Shown in pieces: positions 44,241 to 53,435 of a stretch of 64,000 nt of DNA (positions are counted from its first letter, which is position 1; every line of letters starts with the position of its first letter). Source of the DNA: Massilia kyonggiensis (GTDB taxonomy: Bacteria; Pseudomonadota; Gammaproteobacteria; Burkholderiales; Burkholderiaceae_D); assembly GCF_024756235.1 (NCBI RefSeq), contig NZ_JANUGY010000004.1:248001-312000 (forward strand), in the 5' to 3' direction. The position numbers and the translations under genes were made by a program. A model generated the notes under the pieces. That model was not told where the DNA came from. It worked only from the letters and a program-made list of their open reading frames with translations, and did not search any database.

Positions 44241-45197
44241 TCACGGCGCCGGCTGGTCCGTCCACGTCGGCCCCGGCGTGGTCGGCTTCCCATCCACCCA
44301 GTCGACCCGGTCGATGCACATCCGCCGCGCCGTCTGTGCCAGGTCCCACGCGTGGTACACGATCCACGTCGACGTCCCGTCCGGCCCCGTGGTAAATGAA
44401 TTGTGCCCCGGCCCGAGCAACGCGCCGCCATTCGGCGTGCGCATCAGCAGCGCTTCCTGCCCGCCTTCCGGCCGGGTGTACGGCCCCAGCGGATCGTCGG
44501 CCACGACCCAGCTCACGCCGTAGTTGTCGCGCTCCCACGCCCCGCCGCTGTAGAAGCAGTAATAGCGGCCGTCGTGCTGCAGCACGGCCGCGCCCTCCAC
44601 CGTGTGCCAGTCGTAGACCGCACCGTACATCGTGCGGCCCTTGCGGAACACGTGCCAGTCCTCGTGCGGCCGGACGACGACGCGCGGGTCGCCCGCCAGC
44701 GTCGTCATGTCGACGAGTCGGTCGACGACGATGCCCGTGCCGACGCGGTAGTCGCCCGCCAGGTCCAGGAAATCGACGCAATAGAACAGATACCACTGGC
44801 CATCCGCCGCGCGGAACGGATGCGCGTCGATGGCGAACGGCTGGTCGGGCACGAGCAGCTTGCCGCTGTCGACGAACGGACCGGCCGGATGATCGGCGAC
44901 GGCCACGCGCAGCTTCTGGTCCGTGCCTTCCGGGGCCGAGCCCGCCGAGTAGTACATGTAGAACCGGCCGTCGTGGCTCGCCACTTCCGGCGCCCAGTAA
45001 TGCGCTTCGCCGATCGGCTCGAGCGCATGGCCCAGCGGTTCCCAGGCGACGAGGTCCGTCGAGCGCAGGACGGGCACCTGGCGCCCGTCCACGCCGCCCG
45101 GCGCCGTGCCGTATGCGTAGTACACGCCGTCGTGGCGCAGCACGAACGGGTCCGCGAACACGTCCGGCCAGACCGGGTTGCGATACGTCGCCGCCAT
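44241..45197 (-). CDS. Glycoside hydrolase family 43 enzyme (no signal peptide)
   Basis: About 318 residues forming a five-bladed propeller. The catalytic base Asp16 lies in NPVWPDVFADPFVL. The pKa-modulating Asp is in PFAIDAHPFRA and the general-acid Glu in WHTVEGAAVLQ. LGPGHNSFTTG is a motif of the arabinan/xylan-active branch. It is a likely alpha-L-arabinofuranosidase or beta-xylosidase acting on oligosaccharides. I use the ATG at 45197. A GTG at 45209 overlapping the receptor stop (GTGA) is equally plausible. It forms an operon with the upstream TonB receptor. Confidence 0.9.
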   Translation of the reverse strand: MAATYRNPVWPDVFADPFVLRHDGVYYAYGTAPGGVDGRQVPVLRSTDLVAWEPLGHALEPIGEAHYWAPEVASHDGRFYMYYSAGSAPEGTDQKLRVAVADHPAGPFVDSGKLLVPDQPFAIDAHPFRAADGQWYLFYCVDFLDLAGDYRVGTGIVVDRLVDMTTLAGDPRVVVRPHEDWHVFRKGRTMYGAVYDWHTVEGAAVLQHDGRYYCFYSGGAWERDNYGVSWVVADDPLGPYTRPEGGQEALLMRTPNGGALLGPGHNSFTTGPDGTSTWIVYHAWDLAQTARRMCIDRVDWVDGKPTTPGPTWTDQPAP

Positions 45198-45205
45198 CGT
45201 CACGC

Positions 45206-47947
45206 TCACAAAGAGAAGCGCAGCCCGACGCCGTACGTGGTCGGGTTGTAGCGGATGTCGCGCGGGCGGATCTCCGAGCCGAGGTAGCTTTCGTACTTCT
45301 CGTGCGTCAGGTTGATCGCGTCGAACTGCAGCGACAGGTTCTTGTTGAGCGCATACGACACGCTCAGGTCGACGTACGTGCTGGCCTTGACGATGCGGTC
45401 CTGGAAGAAACGGGGTTCGGCGATCTGCTCGACGTAGCTGCCCCGGTGCGTCGCGGTCAGGCGTCCCGTGATGCCGTTCCCTTCGTACAGCAGCGCGAAG
45501 TTGTAGTTCTTCTTCGCGACGTTCGTCAGCGCGGTCGTGCGGTACTGGTTGCTCGTCGGCGAGACGAGCGTCTGGTTGTCGCCGTCGATCCACGTGTAGT
45601 TGAACTGGGCGCCGAAGTTGCTCCACGGGCCGGGCAGGAAGTCGAAGAACTTCTGGATGCCGAATTCGGCGCCGCGCAGCGTTCCGGATCCTGAATTCTG
45701 CGGACGCGTCACGCGATAGTTCTGTCCGCCGATGACTTCGTTCGACTCCATGTTCTGCAGGTAGCCGTCGATATCGCGGTGGAACAGCGCGACCTGCGCG
45801 TAGCCGTTTTTCGGGAAGTAGTATTCGAGCGTCGCGTCCGTGTTCACGGAGCGCGTCGGCCGCAGGTTCGGGTTGCCGGCCGAGCCTGTCCCGGGCGCGT
45901 TGACGGTCGGCGGGATCAGCGACAACGCCGGGTTCAGCGACGCGAAATCCGGCCGCGTGATCGTCTTCCCGACGGAGAGGTGCGACTGCAGGTTCTCGCG
46001 CCAGCCGACGACGGCCGCAAAACTCGGCAGGAAGTTGTTTTCCGTCGAGCTGACGGCGATCGGCGTGACCACGTCGCCGATGCGGGAATTGCCGTTCAGG
46101 TTGCGCGCCACGTGGACATAGCGCCCGCCCACCGTGCCGGACAGGTCGACGTCGCCCGCCTTCGTCTTCCAGCGGGCCGCGAGATACACGGTGTTCGTGC
46201 TTTCGCGCTGCTCGAAGGTGCGGGTCGGGTCGTCCGCCACGCGGCCGGGCGCGGCGCCGTAGAAGGCGCGCACGGTGTCGGCCTGGTCGATCAGGAAGTC
46301 GCGCGACGGCGTGAGCCACGGGCCGCCGAGGCGGTCCAGGCCCGGCACCAGCGACTCGAAACCGGGGCCGAACGCCTCCACGGGGTTCGCGCGGACCGCC
46401 CCGGTGATGTCGCTGTGGCCTTCCGCACCGTGGAAGCTGGCCAGGTGGTTCGACAGGCGCAGTCCGGCGTCGATGCCCGAGAAGAAGCCGTCGCCGAGGC
46501 GGTACGACACGTCGCCGCGCCACTGCACCTGCTCGCCCTTCGAGACGCCCCAGTTCTGCACCATCCCGCGCAGCACGAAGGCCCGCGGGTCGCGCAGCGC
46601 ATTCGGGCTCGTGGGCGTGCTGATGCCGTTGTAGCCGCCGTGGCCGTCCGCGCCGTACGTGTAGACATTCACGCTGGCGCCGGGGATCTGCTGGTCGACG
46701 ATCACCGTGTCGTTCACGAACGTGGACTTGGTCCAGCCGAAGTTGGAGCTGGCCTTCCACGGCCCTTCGCGGTAATTCAGGCCGAGGTTCAGGAAGTGCG
46801 ACGTCGTATGCTCCTTCACGCCCCACGTCGACGTGGCCGTGTACGGATCCCAGTCGTACGGGCCGCCGTACTGCGCGGCCTGCGCGTATGCGGACTGGAT
46901 CGGGCACACGACGCCTTCCGGCGTGTTGCAGTACGCGCCCTGCGGGGCCAGCTTGACGTTGGTGAGTGTCGGCGTCCACGTCGTGATGGCGAGGATGTAA
47001 TCCACTTCGCTGCGCGCGCGGTAGCCCGTGCCGAGGTATTGCACGTTCGCTTCCAGCGTCGGGTTGACCTTCCACTGCAGGGCGCCGTGGATGCTGCCAC
47101 GGTCGCGGTCGCCCGCGTTGTAGATGCCGCCCACGTTCGGCAGCTCGCCCAGGCGCGCGCCCGGCGTCGATGGCGCGAGCGGACCGTCGCCGAGGCGCGT
47201 GCCCACGCCGTTGGCGTCGATGGAGTGCACGCGGTCCGGCCGGTCCACCCACTGCACGGGATAGCCCCAGTGCTCGCGGTTGAACGCCACGTCGACCAGC
47301 GCGCCGATCTCGCCATAGCTCGTGTTCCAGCGGTTGCTGGCCGAGAAGCCGGCGCCCGGATTGTCCTTCGTCGACGTCGCGTCGGATCCGGACACCTTCT
47401 GGCGGCGGTCTTCCACGTAGCCGGTGACGTTCAGGCCCTTCAGGTCGAACGGCTGGCGCAGCCGCACGTCGATGCCGCCCGCGATGCCGCCTTCGAGCTG
47501 GTTCGGCGTCGCCGTCTTGTACACGTCCAGGCCGCCGATCGACTGCACGGGCAGGTCCTGGTACTGCAGCCGGCGCCCGTTCCCCGTGAAGTATTCCATG
47601 CCGCTCAGCGTGGTCACGACGTCCGGCAGGCCGCGGATGATGACCTGGCTGGTTTCTCCCCGGTCGCGGCCGACCTGCACGCCGGCGATGCGCTGCAGGG
47701 CGTCGCCCGCGGCGCGGTCGGGGAATTTGCCGATGTCTTCCGCGTTGATCGAGTCGACGACCTGCACGGAATCGCGCTTGATCGCTTCGGCGCTGCGGAT
47801 ACTACTGCGCAGGCCGGTGACGGTGACTTGCTGGATTTGCGCGCCCGGCGCAGGGGATGGTTGCGTGTCGCCGGTCTGCGCGTAAGCAGCCTGGGCAAAC
47901 AGTACGAGGATGGCCGCGGACACGGGCCGGCGTTGGAACGTAGTCAT
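45206..47947 (-). CDS. TonB-dependent receptor (TonB-Xanth-Caul type), probably for oligosaccharides
   Basis: 913 residues with a signal peptide (cut near AYAQTGD), a TonB-box-like segment (IQQVTVTGLRSSIRSA), a plug (VVDSINAEDIGKFPDRAAGD, ALQRIAGVQVGRDRGE) and a long barrel ending in a C-terminal Phe-Ser-Leu strand (GVGLRFSL). This subfamily is typical of carbohydrate uptake loci in Xanthomonas, Caulobacter and relatives. The ATG at 47947 follows GGGAGA and initiates a signal peptide. A 13-bp palindrome sits just before that ribosome site. Downstream GH43 and upstream LacI genes support a sugar-oligomer substrate. Confidence 0.94.
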   Translation of the reverse strand: MTTFQRRPVSAAILVLFAQAAYAQTGDTQPSPAPGAQIQQVTVTGLRSSIRSAEAIKRDSVQVVDSINAEDIGKFPDRAAGDALQRIAGVQVGRDRGETSQVIIRGLPDVVTTLSGMEYFTGNGRRLQYQDLPVQSIGGLDVYKTATPNQLEGGIAGGIDVRLRQPFDLKGLNVTGYVEDRRQKVSGSDATSTKDNPGAGFSASNRWNTSYGEIGALVDVAFNREHWGYPVQWVDRPDRVHSIDANGVGTRLGDGPLAPSTPGARLGELPNVGGIYNAGDRDRGSIHGALQWKVNPTLEANVQYLGTGYRARSEVDYILAITTWTPTLTNVKLAPQGAYCNTPEGVVCPIQSAYAQAAQYGGPYDWDPYTATSTWGVKEHTTSHFLNLGLNYREGPWKASSNFGWTKSTFVNDTVIVDQQIPGASVNVYTYGADGHGGYNGISTPTSPNALRDPRAFVLRGMVQNWGVSKGEQVQWRGDVSYRLGDGFFSGIDAGLRLSNHLASFHGAEGHSDITGAVRANPVEAFGPGFESLVPGLDRLGGPWLTPSRDFLIDQADTVRAFYGAAPGRVADDPTRTFEQRESTNTVYLAARWKTKAGDVDLSGTVGGRYVHVARNLNGNSRIGDVVTPIAVSSTENNFLPSFAAVVGWRENLQSHLSVGKTITRPDFASLNPALSLIPPTVNAPGTGSAGNPNLRPTRSVNTDATLEYYFPKNGYAQVALFHRDIDGYLQNMESNEVIGGQNYRVTRPQNSGSGTLRGAEFGIQKFFDFLPGPWSNFGAQFNYTWIDGDNQTLVSPTSNQYRTTALTNVAKKNYNFALLYEGNGITGRLTATHRGSYVEQIAEPRFFQDRIVKASTYVDLSVSYALNKNLSLQFDAINLTHEKYESYLGSEIRPRDIRYNPTTYGVGLRFSL

Positions 47948-47960
47948 GCGTATCTCCCGA

Positions 47961-47973
47961 TTATTAGTAATAA
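47961..47973. promoter_or_regulatory. Candidate LacI-type operator at the TonB receptor gene
   Basis: TTATTAGTAATAA is a perfect palindrome around a central G, 13 bp upstream of the receptor ATG and just before its ribosome site. A close copy lies upstream of the lacI-type gene at 49108-49120. It lacks the central CG of classical LacI/GalR sites. Confidence 0.6.
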
Positions 47974-48041
47974 GTTTTATCAGGAAGCTAACGCAAAAAT
48001 CGGCTAACCGACGCACGCTTGAACCCGCTTTTTTTTCGGTT

Positions 48042-49070
48042 TTACAGCGTTGGCGGGGCCACGGAATCGCGTGCCACCAGAGGGCATTCCATCTTGATGA
48101 CGGCTTTGGAGGTCTGGTTCGCGCGGCATTGCGCGATCAGCGAATCGGCCGCCCAGCGGCCCATTTCGTAGTTTGGTAACAACACTGTGGTCAGCGGAGG
48201 GTGCGTGTAGCGCGCGATATCCTGGTCGTCATACCCGATCACGGACAGGTCGCGCGGCACGAGCAGATTGCGTTCGCGGGCCGCGTCGAGCGCGCCGATC
48301 GCCATCAGGTCGTTGGCGCAGAACAATGCGGTGGGCCGCTGGGGCAGGTCCAGCAGCGACAACGCGTGCTCGTAGCCGGCCGCCACCTGCCAGTCGCCCG
48401 TGCGGACGAGCACGGGATCGAACGGGATATCGGCCGTCGACAGCGCCTGGCGATACCCCTTCAAGCGCTCGGCCGCCGCCTCGATCCAGTGCTCGCCGTT
48501 GATGAAGCCAATGCGGCTGTGTCCGTTCTCGATGAGGTGCATGGTCGCCGTATAGCCGCCCAGCAGTTCGCTCGGCACGACGGAGGCACGTCCGCGGTCG
48601 CGTGTGTGACAGTTCAGCAGCACGGTCGGCGTGGCGGACAACGCGGCCGGCACCGTCACGGCGCGGGTGAAGATCGTGGAATAAATGACGCCCAGCAGCG
48701 CGGGATGGTCGAGCATCCGTGCGAACACGGCCGCTTCCAGTTCGGGATCCCCGCGTGTGGCGAACACGGCGACCAGGCAATCCTGCTCCCAGGCGGCTTC
48801 CTTGGCGCCGTCGATGGTCTGCATCGCATGCGGACTCGTCGTCAGCTCGTCGGTGAGGTACACGATCAGGTTGCGGGTCGGGGCCGCGGCAAGGTGCGCG
48901 TGCCGCTCGACGGGGTAGCCGAGCTCGCGCGCGATCCGGAGCACGGTCTCGCGCGTCACTTTCGACACCTTCGCCCCGCTCATGTGGTTGATGACCAGCG
49001 ACACCGTCGACTGCGACACGCCGGCAAGCTTGGCGATGTCGGTCATCGTGGGTCGGCGGGGCCTGGTCAT
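48042..49070 (-). CDS. LacI-family transcriptional regulator
   Basis: 342 residues. N-terminal helix-turn-helix (MTDIAKLAGVSQSTVSLVIN) plus hinge (TRETVLRIARELGYPVE), then a periplasmic-binding-protein-like sugar-sensing domain (IENGHSRIGFINGE, PTALFCANDLMAIGALDAAR, DLSVIGYDDQDIARYTHPPL). It is encoded 94 bp upstream of the TonB receptor on the same strand. Matching AT-rich palindromes at both genes suggest that it represses the receptor-GH43 operon and itself, with a sugar as inducer. Confidence 0.93.
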   Translation of the reverse strand: MTRPRRPTMTDIAKLAGVSQSTVSLVINHMSGAKVSKVTRETVLRIARELGYPVERHAHLAAAPTRNLIVYLTDELTTSPHAMQTIDGAKEAAWEQDCLVAVFATRGDPELEAAVFARMLDHPALLGVIYSTIFTRAVTVPAALSATPTVLLNCHTRDRGRASVVPSELLGGYTATMHLIENGHSRIGFINGEHWIEAAAERLKGYRQALSTADIPFDPVLVRTGDWQVAAGYEHALSLLDLPQRPTALFCANDLMAIGALDAARERNLLVPRDLSVIGYDDQDIARYTHPPLTTVLLPNYEMGRWAADSLIAQCRANQTSKAVIKMECPLVARDSVAPPTL

Positions 49071-49107
49071 GTCAAAGGTGTTGGCAGAGGATCATCGTTG
49101 CACAACA

Positions 49108-49120
49108 TTATCACTAATTA
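49108..49120. promoter_or_regulatory. Second candidate operator, upstream of the lacI-type gene
   Basis: TTATCACTAATTA matches the reverse complement of the receptor-side palindrome (TTATTACTAATAA) at 11 of 13 positions. It lies 38 bp upstream of the lacI-type start codon, in a very AT-rich stretch (49100-49190). This is consistent with autoregulation. Confidence 0.5.
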
Positions 49121-49155
49121 TTAATTCGTTGTAGTTAATTTAAATTCATGCACAT

Positions 49156-49184
49156 TTGTGCCAATGCACATAATTGCTTATAAT
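49156..49184 (+). promoter_or_regulatory. Probable promoter of the BCCT transporter gene
   Basis: TTGTGC (49156-49161), a 17-bp spacer and a perfect TATAAT (49179-49184). A small palindrome, GCACATTTGTGC (49150-49161), overlaps the -35 element and may be a regulator site. Transcription from here gives a leader of about 180 nt. Confidence 0.5.
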
Positions 49185-49215
49185 TCAGGTGAAACGCAGC
49201 CGCGCTCCGCCTCGT

Positions 49216-49319
49216 CCGGCGATCTCTATCGCCGGCGCCAGCCATGACGGTTCGGGTATGTCCGAACCGCTCAGCAAGCACAATCTCCTTCCGTCGCCCG
49301 TCCCCGGCACCCTGCCGGG
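49216..49319 (+). promoter_or_regulatory. 5' leader with three predicted hairpins upstream of the BCCT gene
   Basis: Three perfect inverted repeats in a row. CCGGCGAT/ATCGCCGG lies at 49216-49235 with loop CTCT. CGGTTCGG/CCGAACCG lies at 49248-49269 with a 6-nt loop. CCCGGC/GCCGGG lies at 49303-49319 with a 5-nt loop. The ribosome site of the transporter follows 40 nt later. I do not recognise a known riboswitch class. This is the only non-coding content of the 300-bp gap apart from the promoters and operator. Confidence 0.5.
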
Positions 49320-49370
49320 TAGCATTCCGACACATGCGCGGCCGCATAACGCTCAAGAAAGGTGATCAAT

Positions 49371-51338
49371 ATGACAAACCCATTGACGGGCCAACGCCGA
49401 TGGATCCAGGTCAATCCGCCCGTGTTTTTCGTGTCGGCGGCGCTGGTCCTGGCGTTTTCCGCCATGGCGGCATTGTTCCCGCAACGCGTCGGCAGCTTGT
49501 TCGACACGCTCCAGGCCGGCATCGTGCGCGATTTCGGCTGGTTCTACATCCTCTCCGTCGCGTTCTTCCTGATCTTCGTGATCTTCCTGATGATGAGCCG
49601 CTATGGCGACGTCAAGCTGGGACCTGACGACAGCGAGCCGGACTACAGTTACCTGTCCTGGCTCGCCATGCTGTTCAGCGCCGGCATGGGGATCGGCCTG
49701 CTGTTCTTCGGCGTGGCAGAGCCCATCCAGCACTATGCGCTGCCGCCGGTGGGCGCAGGACGCACGATCGACGCGGCGCGCCAGGCGATGGTGCTGACGT
49801 TTTTCCACTGGGGCCTGCACGCCTGGGCGATCTACGTCGTGGTCGGGCTGGCGCTCGCGTATTTCGCCTTCCGGCGCGGCTTGCCGCTCACGCTCAGGTC
49901 GAGCCTCTTTCCCCTGATCGGCAACCGCATCCACGGCCCCGCCGGCCATGCCATCGACATCTTCGCCGTGCTGGGGACGATGTTCGGCGTCGCGACGTCG
50001 CTGGGCTTCGGCGTGCTGCAGGTGAACGCGGGCTTCGCGCATCTGTTCGGGCTGCCGGTCAATCCGCAGGTGCAGATCGTGCTGATCGCGGTCATCACGG
50101 GCATGGCGGCGCTGTCAGCGGGCTCGGGATTGGATAAGGGCGTCAAGCGGCTCTCCGAACTCAACGTCATCCTCGCGATCGCGCTGCTGCTGTTCGTCCT
50201 CGCCACGGGCTCGACGGTATTCCTGCTCGAGGCCTATGTCCAGAACATCGGCACCTACCTGGGCGACGTCGTGCAGCGCACCTTCCGCATGTATGCCTAC
50301 GAGCCCAATGCCTGGCTCGGCAAGTGGACGCTGTTCTACTGGGGCTGGTGGATCTCCTGGTCGCCGTTCGTCGGCATGTTCATCGCGCGGATCTCGCGCG
50401 GGCGCACGATCCGCGAGTTCGTCGGCGGGGTGCTGCTGGTGCCGGTGCTCTTCACGTTCCTGTGGATGACTGTGTTCGGCAATACCGCGATCCGGCTCGA
50501 CTTCGCCGGCGCGGCGCCGATCGTGCATACCGTCGCCGACAATCTTCCGGTTGCCCTGTTCGAAGTGCTGGAGCAGCTGCCGCTGTCGATGATCGCGTCC
50601 GGCCTCGCCACCGTGCTGGTGATTACCTTTTTCGTGACCTCCGCCGATTCGGGCGCGCTGGTCGTCGACATGATCACGTCCGGCGGCGCGCCGAATCCGC
50701 CTGTCTGGCAACGCATCTTCTGGGCCGCGTGCGCGGGCCTGATGGCTGCCATGCTGCTGCTGGCGGGCGGTTTGCAGGCACTTCAGACGGCGGCCCTCGT
50801 CAGCGCGTTGCCGTTCGCCGTCGTGATGCTGCTCATGTGCTACGGCCTGCTGCGCGCGTTGCAGACGGAATCGGAAGGGTCGGCGATCGACCTGTCGATC
50901 GCCGCCGAGACGCCGCCGGACGTCGGCCTGAGCTGGCAGCAGCGCCTGGCCAGCATCACCCGCTTCTACGACCTGCCCGAGATCGAGGCCTTTCTCGGCG
51001 GGCCCGGACGCGCGGCGCTCGACGCGGTGGCGACAGAGATGCGGGACAGCGGACTGGCGCCGGAGGTGACCGAGACCGACCGCCGGATCGACCTGGACGT
51101 GCCGCACGGCGACCGCGGGACGTTCCGCTACACGATCCGCGTGCGCAGCTTCCGCGCGCCGAATTTCGCCTGGGCCGAGTCCGAGGGCAGGAACAGCGAT
51201 ACGCGCCACTACCGGGCCATGGCCTACAGTTCCGAGGGGGACCAGCAGCACGACGTCACGGGCTATACGCGCGAGCAGTTGATCAACGACCTCCTGAATC
51301 GCTATGCACGGTTCCGTCACGCGCGGAGGATACCGTGA
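49371..51338 (+). CDS. BCCT-family betaine/choline/carnitine transporter
   Basis: 655 residues, 12 predicted helices. The family signature lies in helix 8 ([19 protein letters not shown], then IARISRGRT). Other landmarks are [31 protein letters not shown] and [17 protein letters not shown] cytoplasmic C-terminal extension of about 150 residues (from about 500) resembles that of BetT, where it takes part in osmotic regulation. It probably imports choline or another quaternary ammonium solute. No betaine-synthesis genes are adjacent. The 3' end overlaps the convergent soxR gene by 56 bp. Confidence 0.93.
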   Translation: MTNPLTGQRRWIQVNPPVFFVSAALVLAFSAMAALFPQRVGSLFDTLQAGIVRDFGWFYILSVAFFLIFVIFLMMSRYGDVKLGPDDSEPDYSYLSWLAMLFSAGMGIGLLFFGVAEPIQHYALPPVGAGRTIDAARQAMVLTFFHWGLHAWAIYVVVGLALAYFAFRRGLPLTLRSSLFPLIGNRIHGPAGHAIDIFAVLGTMFGVATSLGFGVLQVNAGFAHLFGLPVNPQVQIVLIAVITGMAALSAGSGLDKGVKRLSELNVILAIALLLFVLATGSTVFLLEAYVQNIGTYLGDVVQRTFRMYAYEPNAWLGKWTLFYWGWWISWSPFVGMFIARISRGRTIREFVGGVLLVPVLFTFLWMTVFGNTAIRLDFAGAAPIVHTVADNLPVALFEVLEQLPLSMIASGLATVLVITFFVTSADSGALVVDMITSGGAPNPPVWQRIFWAACAGLMAAMLLLAGGLQALQTAALVSALPFAVVMLLMCYGLLRALQTESEGSAIDLSIAAETPPDVGLSWQQRLASITRFYDLPEIEAFLGGPGRAALDAVATEMRDSGLAPEVTETDRRIDLDVPHGDRGTFRYTIRVRSFRAPNFAWAESEGRNSDTRHYRAMAYSSEGDQQHDVTGYTREQLINDLLNRYARFRHARRIP

Positions 51339-51789
51339 TCAGTTGCGGCCCGCTTCCCTGCTCCGACAATTCGTCCAGCGGATTGCGCAACCGGCACGCC
51401 TCGATCGAGAGGCAGCCGCAGCCGATGCAATCGTCGAGCTGGTCGCGCAGTTTGACGAGTTGCTCGATGCGCTCGTCGAGCTCGCGCCGCCACAGGCTGG
51501 ACAGCCGGGTCCAGTCGGCCTTCGTCGGCGTGCGCTCTTCCGGCAGCGACGCCAGCGCCGCGCTGATCGACGCGAGCGGGATCCCGATCCGCTGCGCGAC
51601 CTTGATGACGGCCACGCGCCGCAGCACGTCGCGCCCGTAACGCCGCTGCCCACCGCTGCTGCGCACGCTGCGGATCAGGCCCTTCGCTTCGTAGAAATGG
51701 AGGGCCGACACGGCCACGCCGGCGCGCCGCGCTACCTCCCCCACCGTCAATGGCCGCCCGATGTCGGCCGGGTCTATCTTTGCCATCAA
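51283..51789 (-). CDS. soxR: Redox-sensitive transcriptional activator SoxR
   Basis: 168 residues of the MerR family. N-terminal winged helix ([40 protein letters not shown]), dimerisation helix, and the [2Fe-2S] cluster motif [12 protein letters not shown] (Cys121, 124, 126, 132), with the same spacing as E. coli SoxR. Oxidation of the cluster by redox-cycling compounds switches on target promoters. A nearly perfect SoxR box lies 11 bp upstream of its start, in the gap shared with the divergent SnoaL-like gene. No soxS is present, as usual outside enterics. Confidence 0.96.
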   Translation of the reverse strand: MMAKIDPADIGRPLTVGEVARRAGVAVSALHFYEAKGLIRSVRSSGGQRRYGRDVLRRVAVIKVAQRIGIPLASISAALASLPEERTPTKADWTRLSSLWRRELDERIEQLVKLRDQLDDCIGCGCLSIEACRLRNPLDELSEQGSGPQLITVSSARDGTVHSDSGGR

Positions 51790-51796
51790 AATCCTC

Positions 51797-51827
51797 TTGA
51801 CCTCAAGTTAAGTTGAGGTTCTACACT
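51797..51827 (+). promoter_or_regulatory. SoxR-controlled promoter of the SnoaL-like gene
   Basis: -35 TTGACC (51797-51802) and -10 TACACT (51822-51827) are separated by the overlong 19-bp spacer typical of MerR-family promoters. Within it lies CCTCAAGTTAAGTTGAGG (51801-51818), which matches the E. coli soxS SoxR box at 17 of 18 positions. Confidence 0.88.
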
Positions 51828-51862
51828 CCTTTGCATCGAAACGCAACCACGAGGAGAAACGC

Positions 51863-52315
51863 ATGAACGATCGCATGAACCCCACCGCCATGAACAAGGC
51901 CCTGGTCCGTACGCTGTACGAGGAATGCATCAATGGGCGCGACCTGGACCGGCTCGAGACGCTCGTGGCCCCCGACTTCGTCGGCGCGCGCGGCGAACGG
52001 GGGCCGCGCGAATTCCGCGCGACCATCGAGGCCGTGCTGACGGGTTTTCCGGGCGTGCGCTTCGAACTGCACGACGTGTTCGGCGAAGACGACAAGGTCG
52101 CCGTCCGCTGGACGTTCCGCGCCGTGCATGGCGGGCGCTTCGTCGGCATCAAGCCGAGTCTCGCGGAGGTGACGCAGGAAGGCAATGTGATCTACCAGCT
52201 GCGCGACGGGCAGATCGTGCGGGCGTGGCTGCAGGCGGACCGGCTGGGCGTGCTGCAGCAGATCGGCGTGGTGCCGAAGTCGTTCGTGGAGGCGAGCGGG
52301 CAGCGGCCGATCTAG
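51863..52315 (+). CDS. SnoaL-like ester cyclase/NTF2-fold protein, predicted SoxR target
   Basis: 150 residues of the SnoaL-like/NTF2 superfamily ([58 protein letters not shown]). Members are small alpha+beta barrels binding hydrophobic, often polycyclic or quinone-like molecules. Transcription from a SoxR promoter suggests that it handles redox-active aromatic compounds. GAGGAG precedes the ATG. Its TAG stop shares bases with the stop of the convergent ABC ATPase gene (CTAG at 52312-52315). Confidence 0.85.
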   Translation: MNDRMNPTAMNKALVRTLYEECINGRDLDRLETLVAPDFVGARGERGPREFRATIEAVLTGFPGVRFELHDVFGEDDKVAVRWTFRAVHGGRFVGIKPSLAEVTQEGNVIYQLRDGQIVRAWLQADRLGVLQQIGVVPKSFVEASGQRPI

Positions 52316-53430
52316 CTCGCGGCCGCCACCCGCTCCCGCAACGCCGGCAACGCGGCACCCTCCCCGTCGAACAGCCACGCCCGCGCCGGGTCGAACCGCA
52401 GCCGCACAGCGGTCCCCGGCGCCGGCAGCGGCACGTCCGGCGGACACTTGGCCGCCACCATGCCGTCGACCCCGTCGACCTGTACGTACGCAAGCGTCAC
52501 GTCGCCGAGATATTCGACGAGCGTCAGCCGGCCCGGGATGCCGGCTTCGCCCCCCATCTCGAGCCGCAGGTGCTCCGGGCGCACGCCCAGCGTGAGCGCG
52601 GCGCCGCCCGGTGCCCGGCTCGCGTCGGCCGCCACCTGGGCCATGCCGCCGCCCGGCACGCGCACGGTCGCGAGGCCGCCCGTGTGGCCCGCCAGCGTCG
52701 CGGGAAACGCGTTCATGCGGGGCGAGCCGAGGAAGCCCGCGACGAACAGGTTCGCCGGCCGCTCGTACAGCTCCAGTGGCGTGCCCACCTGTTCGATGCG
52801 TCCGCCGTTGAACACGACGATCTTCTGGCCGAGGGTCATCGCTTCGACCTGGTCGTGCGTCACATAGATCATCGTCGCCTGCAGGTCCTTGTGCAGGCGC
52901 GCCAGTTCCACGCGGGTCTGCGCCCGGAGGGCGGCGTCGAGGTTCGACAGCGGTTCGTCGAACAGGAACACCTCCGGCTTGCGCACGATGGCGCGGCCGA
53001 TCGCGACCCGCTGTCGCTGGCCGCCGGACAGCGCTTTCGGCTTGCGGTCCAGCAGGTGGGCGATCTGCAGGATCTCGGCCGCGTGACGCACGCGCTCCCC
53101 GATCTCCGCCTTCGGCATCTTCGCGAGTTTCAGGGCAAAGCCCATGTTCTCGGCCACCGTCATGTGCGGGTACAGGGCGTAGCTCTGGAACACCATCGCG
53201 ATGCCGCGCCGCGCCGGTTCCACCGTGTTGCTGACGACGCCGCCCAGTTCCAGCGTGCCGTCCGTGATGTCTTCCAGGCCCGCGATCATGCGCAGCAACG
53301 TCGACTTGCCGCAGCCGGACGGCCCGACGAACACGACGAACTGGCCGTCTTCGATGTCCAGGTCGACGCCCTTGATGACGGGGTTAGTGCCATACGTCTT
53401 GCGGATGCCGCGCAGCCTTACCGATGCCAT
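52312..53430 (-). CDS. Sugar ABC transporter ATP-binding protein (MalK/UgpC type)
   Basis: 372 residues. Walker [13 protein letters not shown]-loop [13 protein letters not shown], signature [17 protein letters not shown], Walker [14 protein letters not shown] and His switch VTHDQVEAM. The regulatory OB-type domain from about residue 240 ([10 protein letters not shown]) is typical of ATPases serving carbohydrate transporters. It powers the two permeases encoded just upstream and is separated from the nearest by 5 bp. Confidence 0.94.
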   Translation of the reverse strand: MASVRLRGIRKTYGTNPVIKGVDLDIEDGQFVVFVGPSGCGKSTLLRMIAGLEDITDGTLELGGVVSNTVEPARRGIAMVFQSYALYPHMTVAENMGFALKLAKMPKAEIGERVRHAAEILQIAHLLDRKPKALSGGQRQRVAIGRAIVRKPEVFLFDEPLSNLDAALRAQTRVELARLHKDLQATMIYVTHDQVEAMTLGQKIVVFNGGRIEQVGTPLELYERPANLFVAGFLGSPRMNAFPATLAGHTGGLATVRVPGGGMAQVAADASRAPGGAALTLGVRPEHLRLEMGGEAGIPGRLTLVEYLGDVTLAYVQVDGVDGMVAAKCPPDVPLPAPGTAVRLRFDPARAWLFDGEGAALPALRERVAAAS

Positions 53431-53435
53431 GACCT

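Noticed and set aside
49174..49365. Short plus-strand frame in the BCCT leader
   Set aside because: Composition is dictated by the three hairpins and there is no clear ribosome site. I treat it as leader RNA, although a leader peptide is not excluded.
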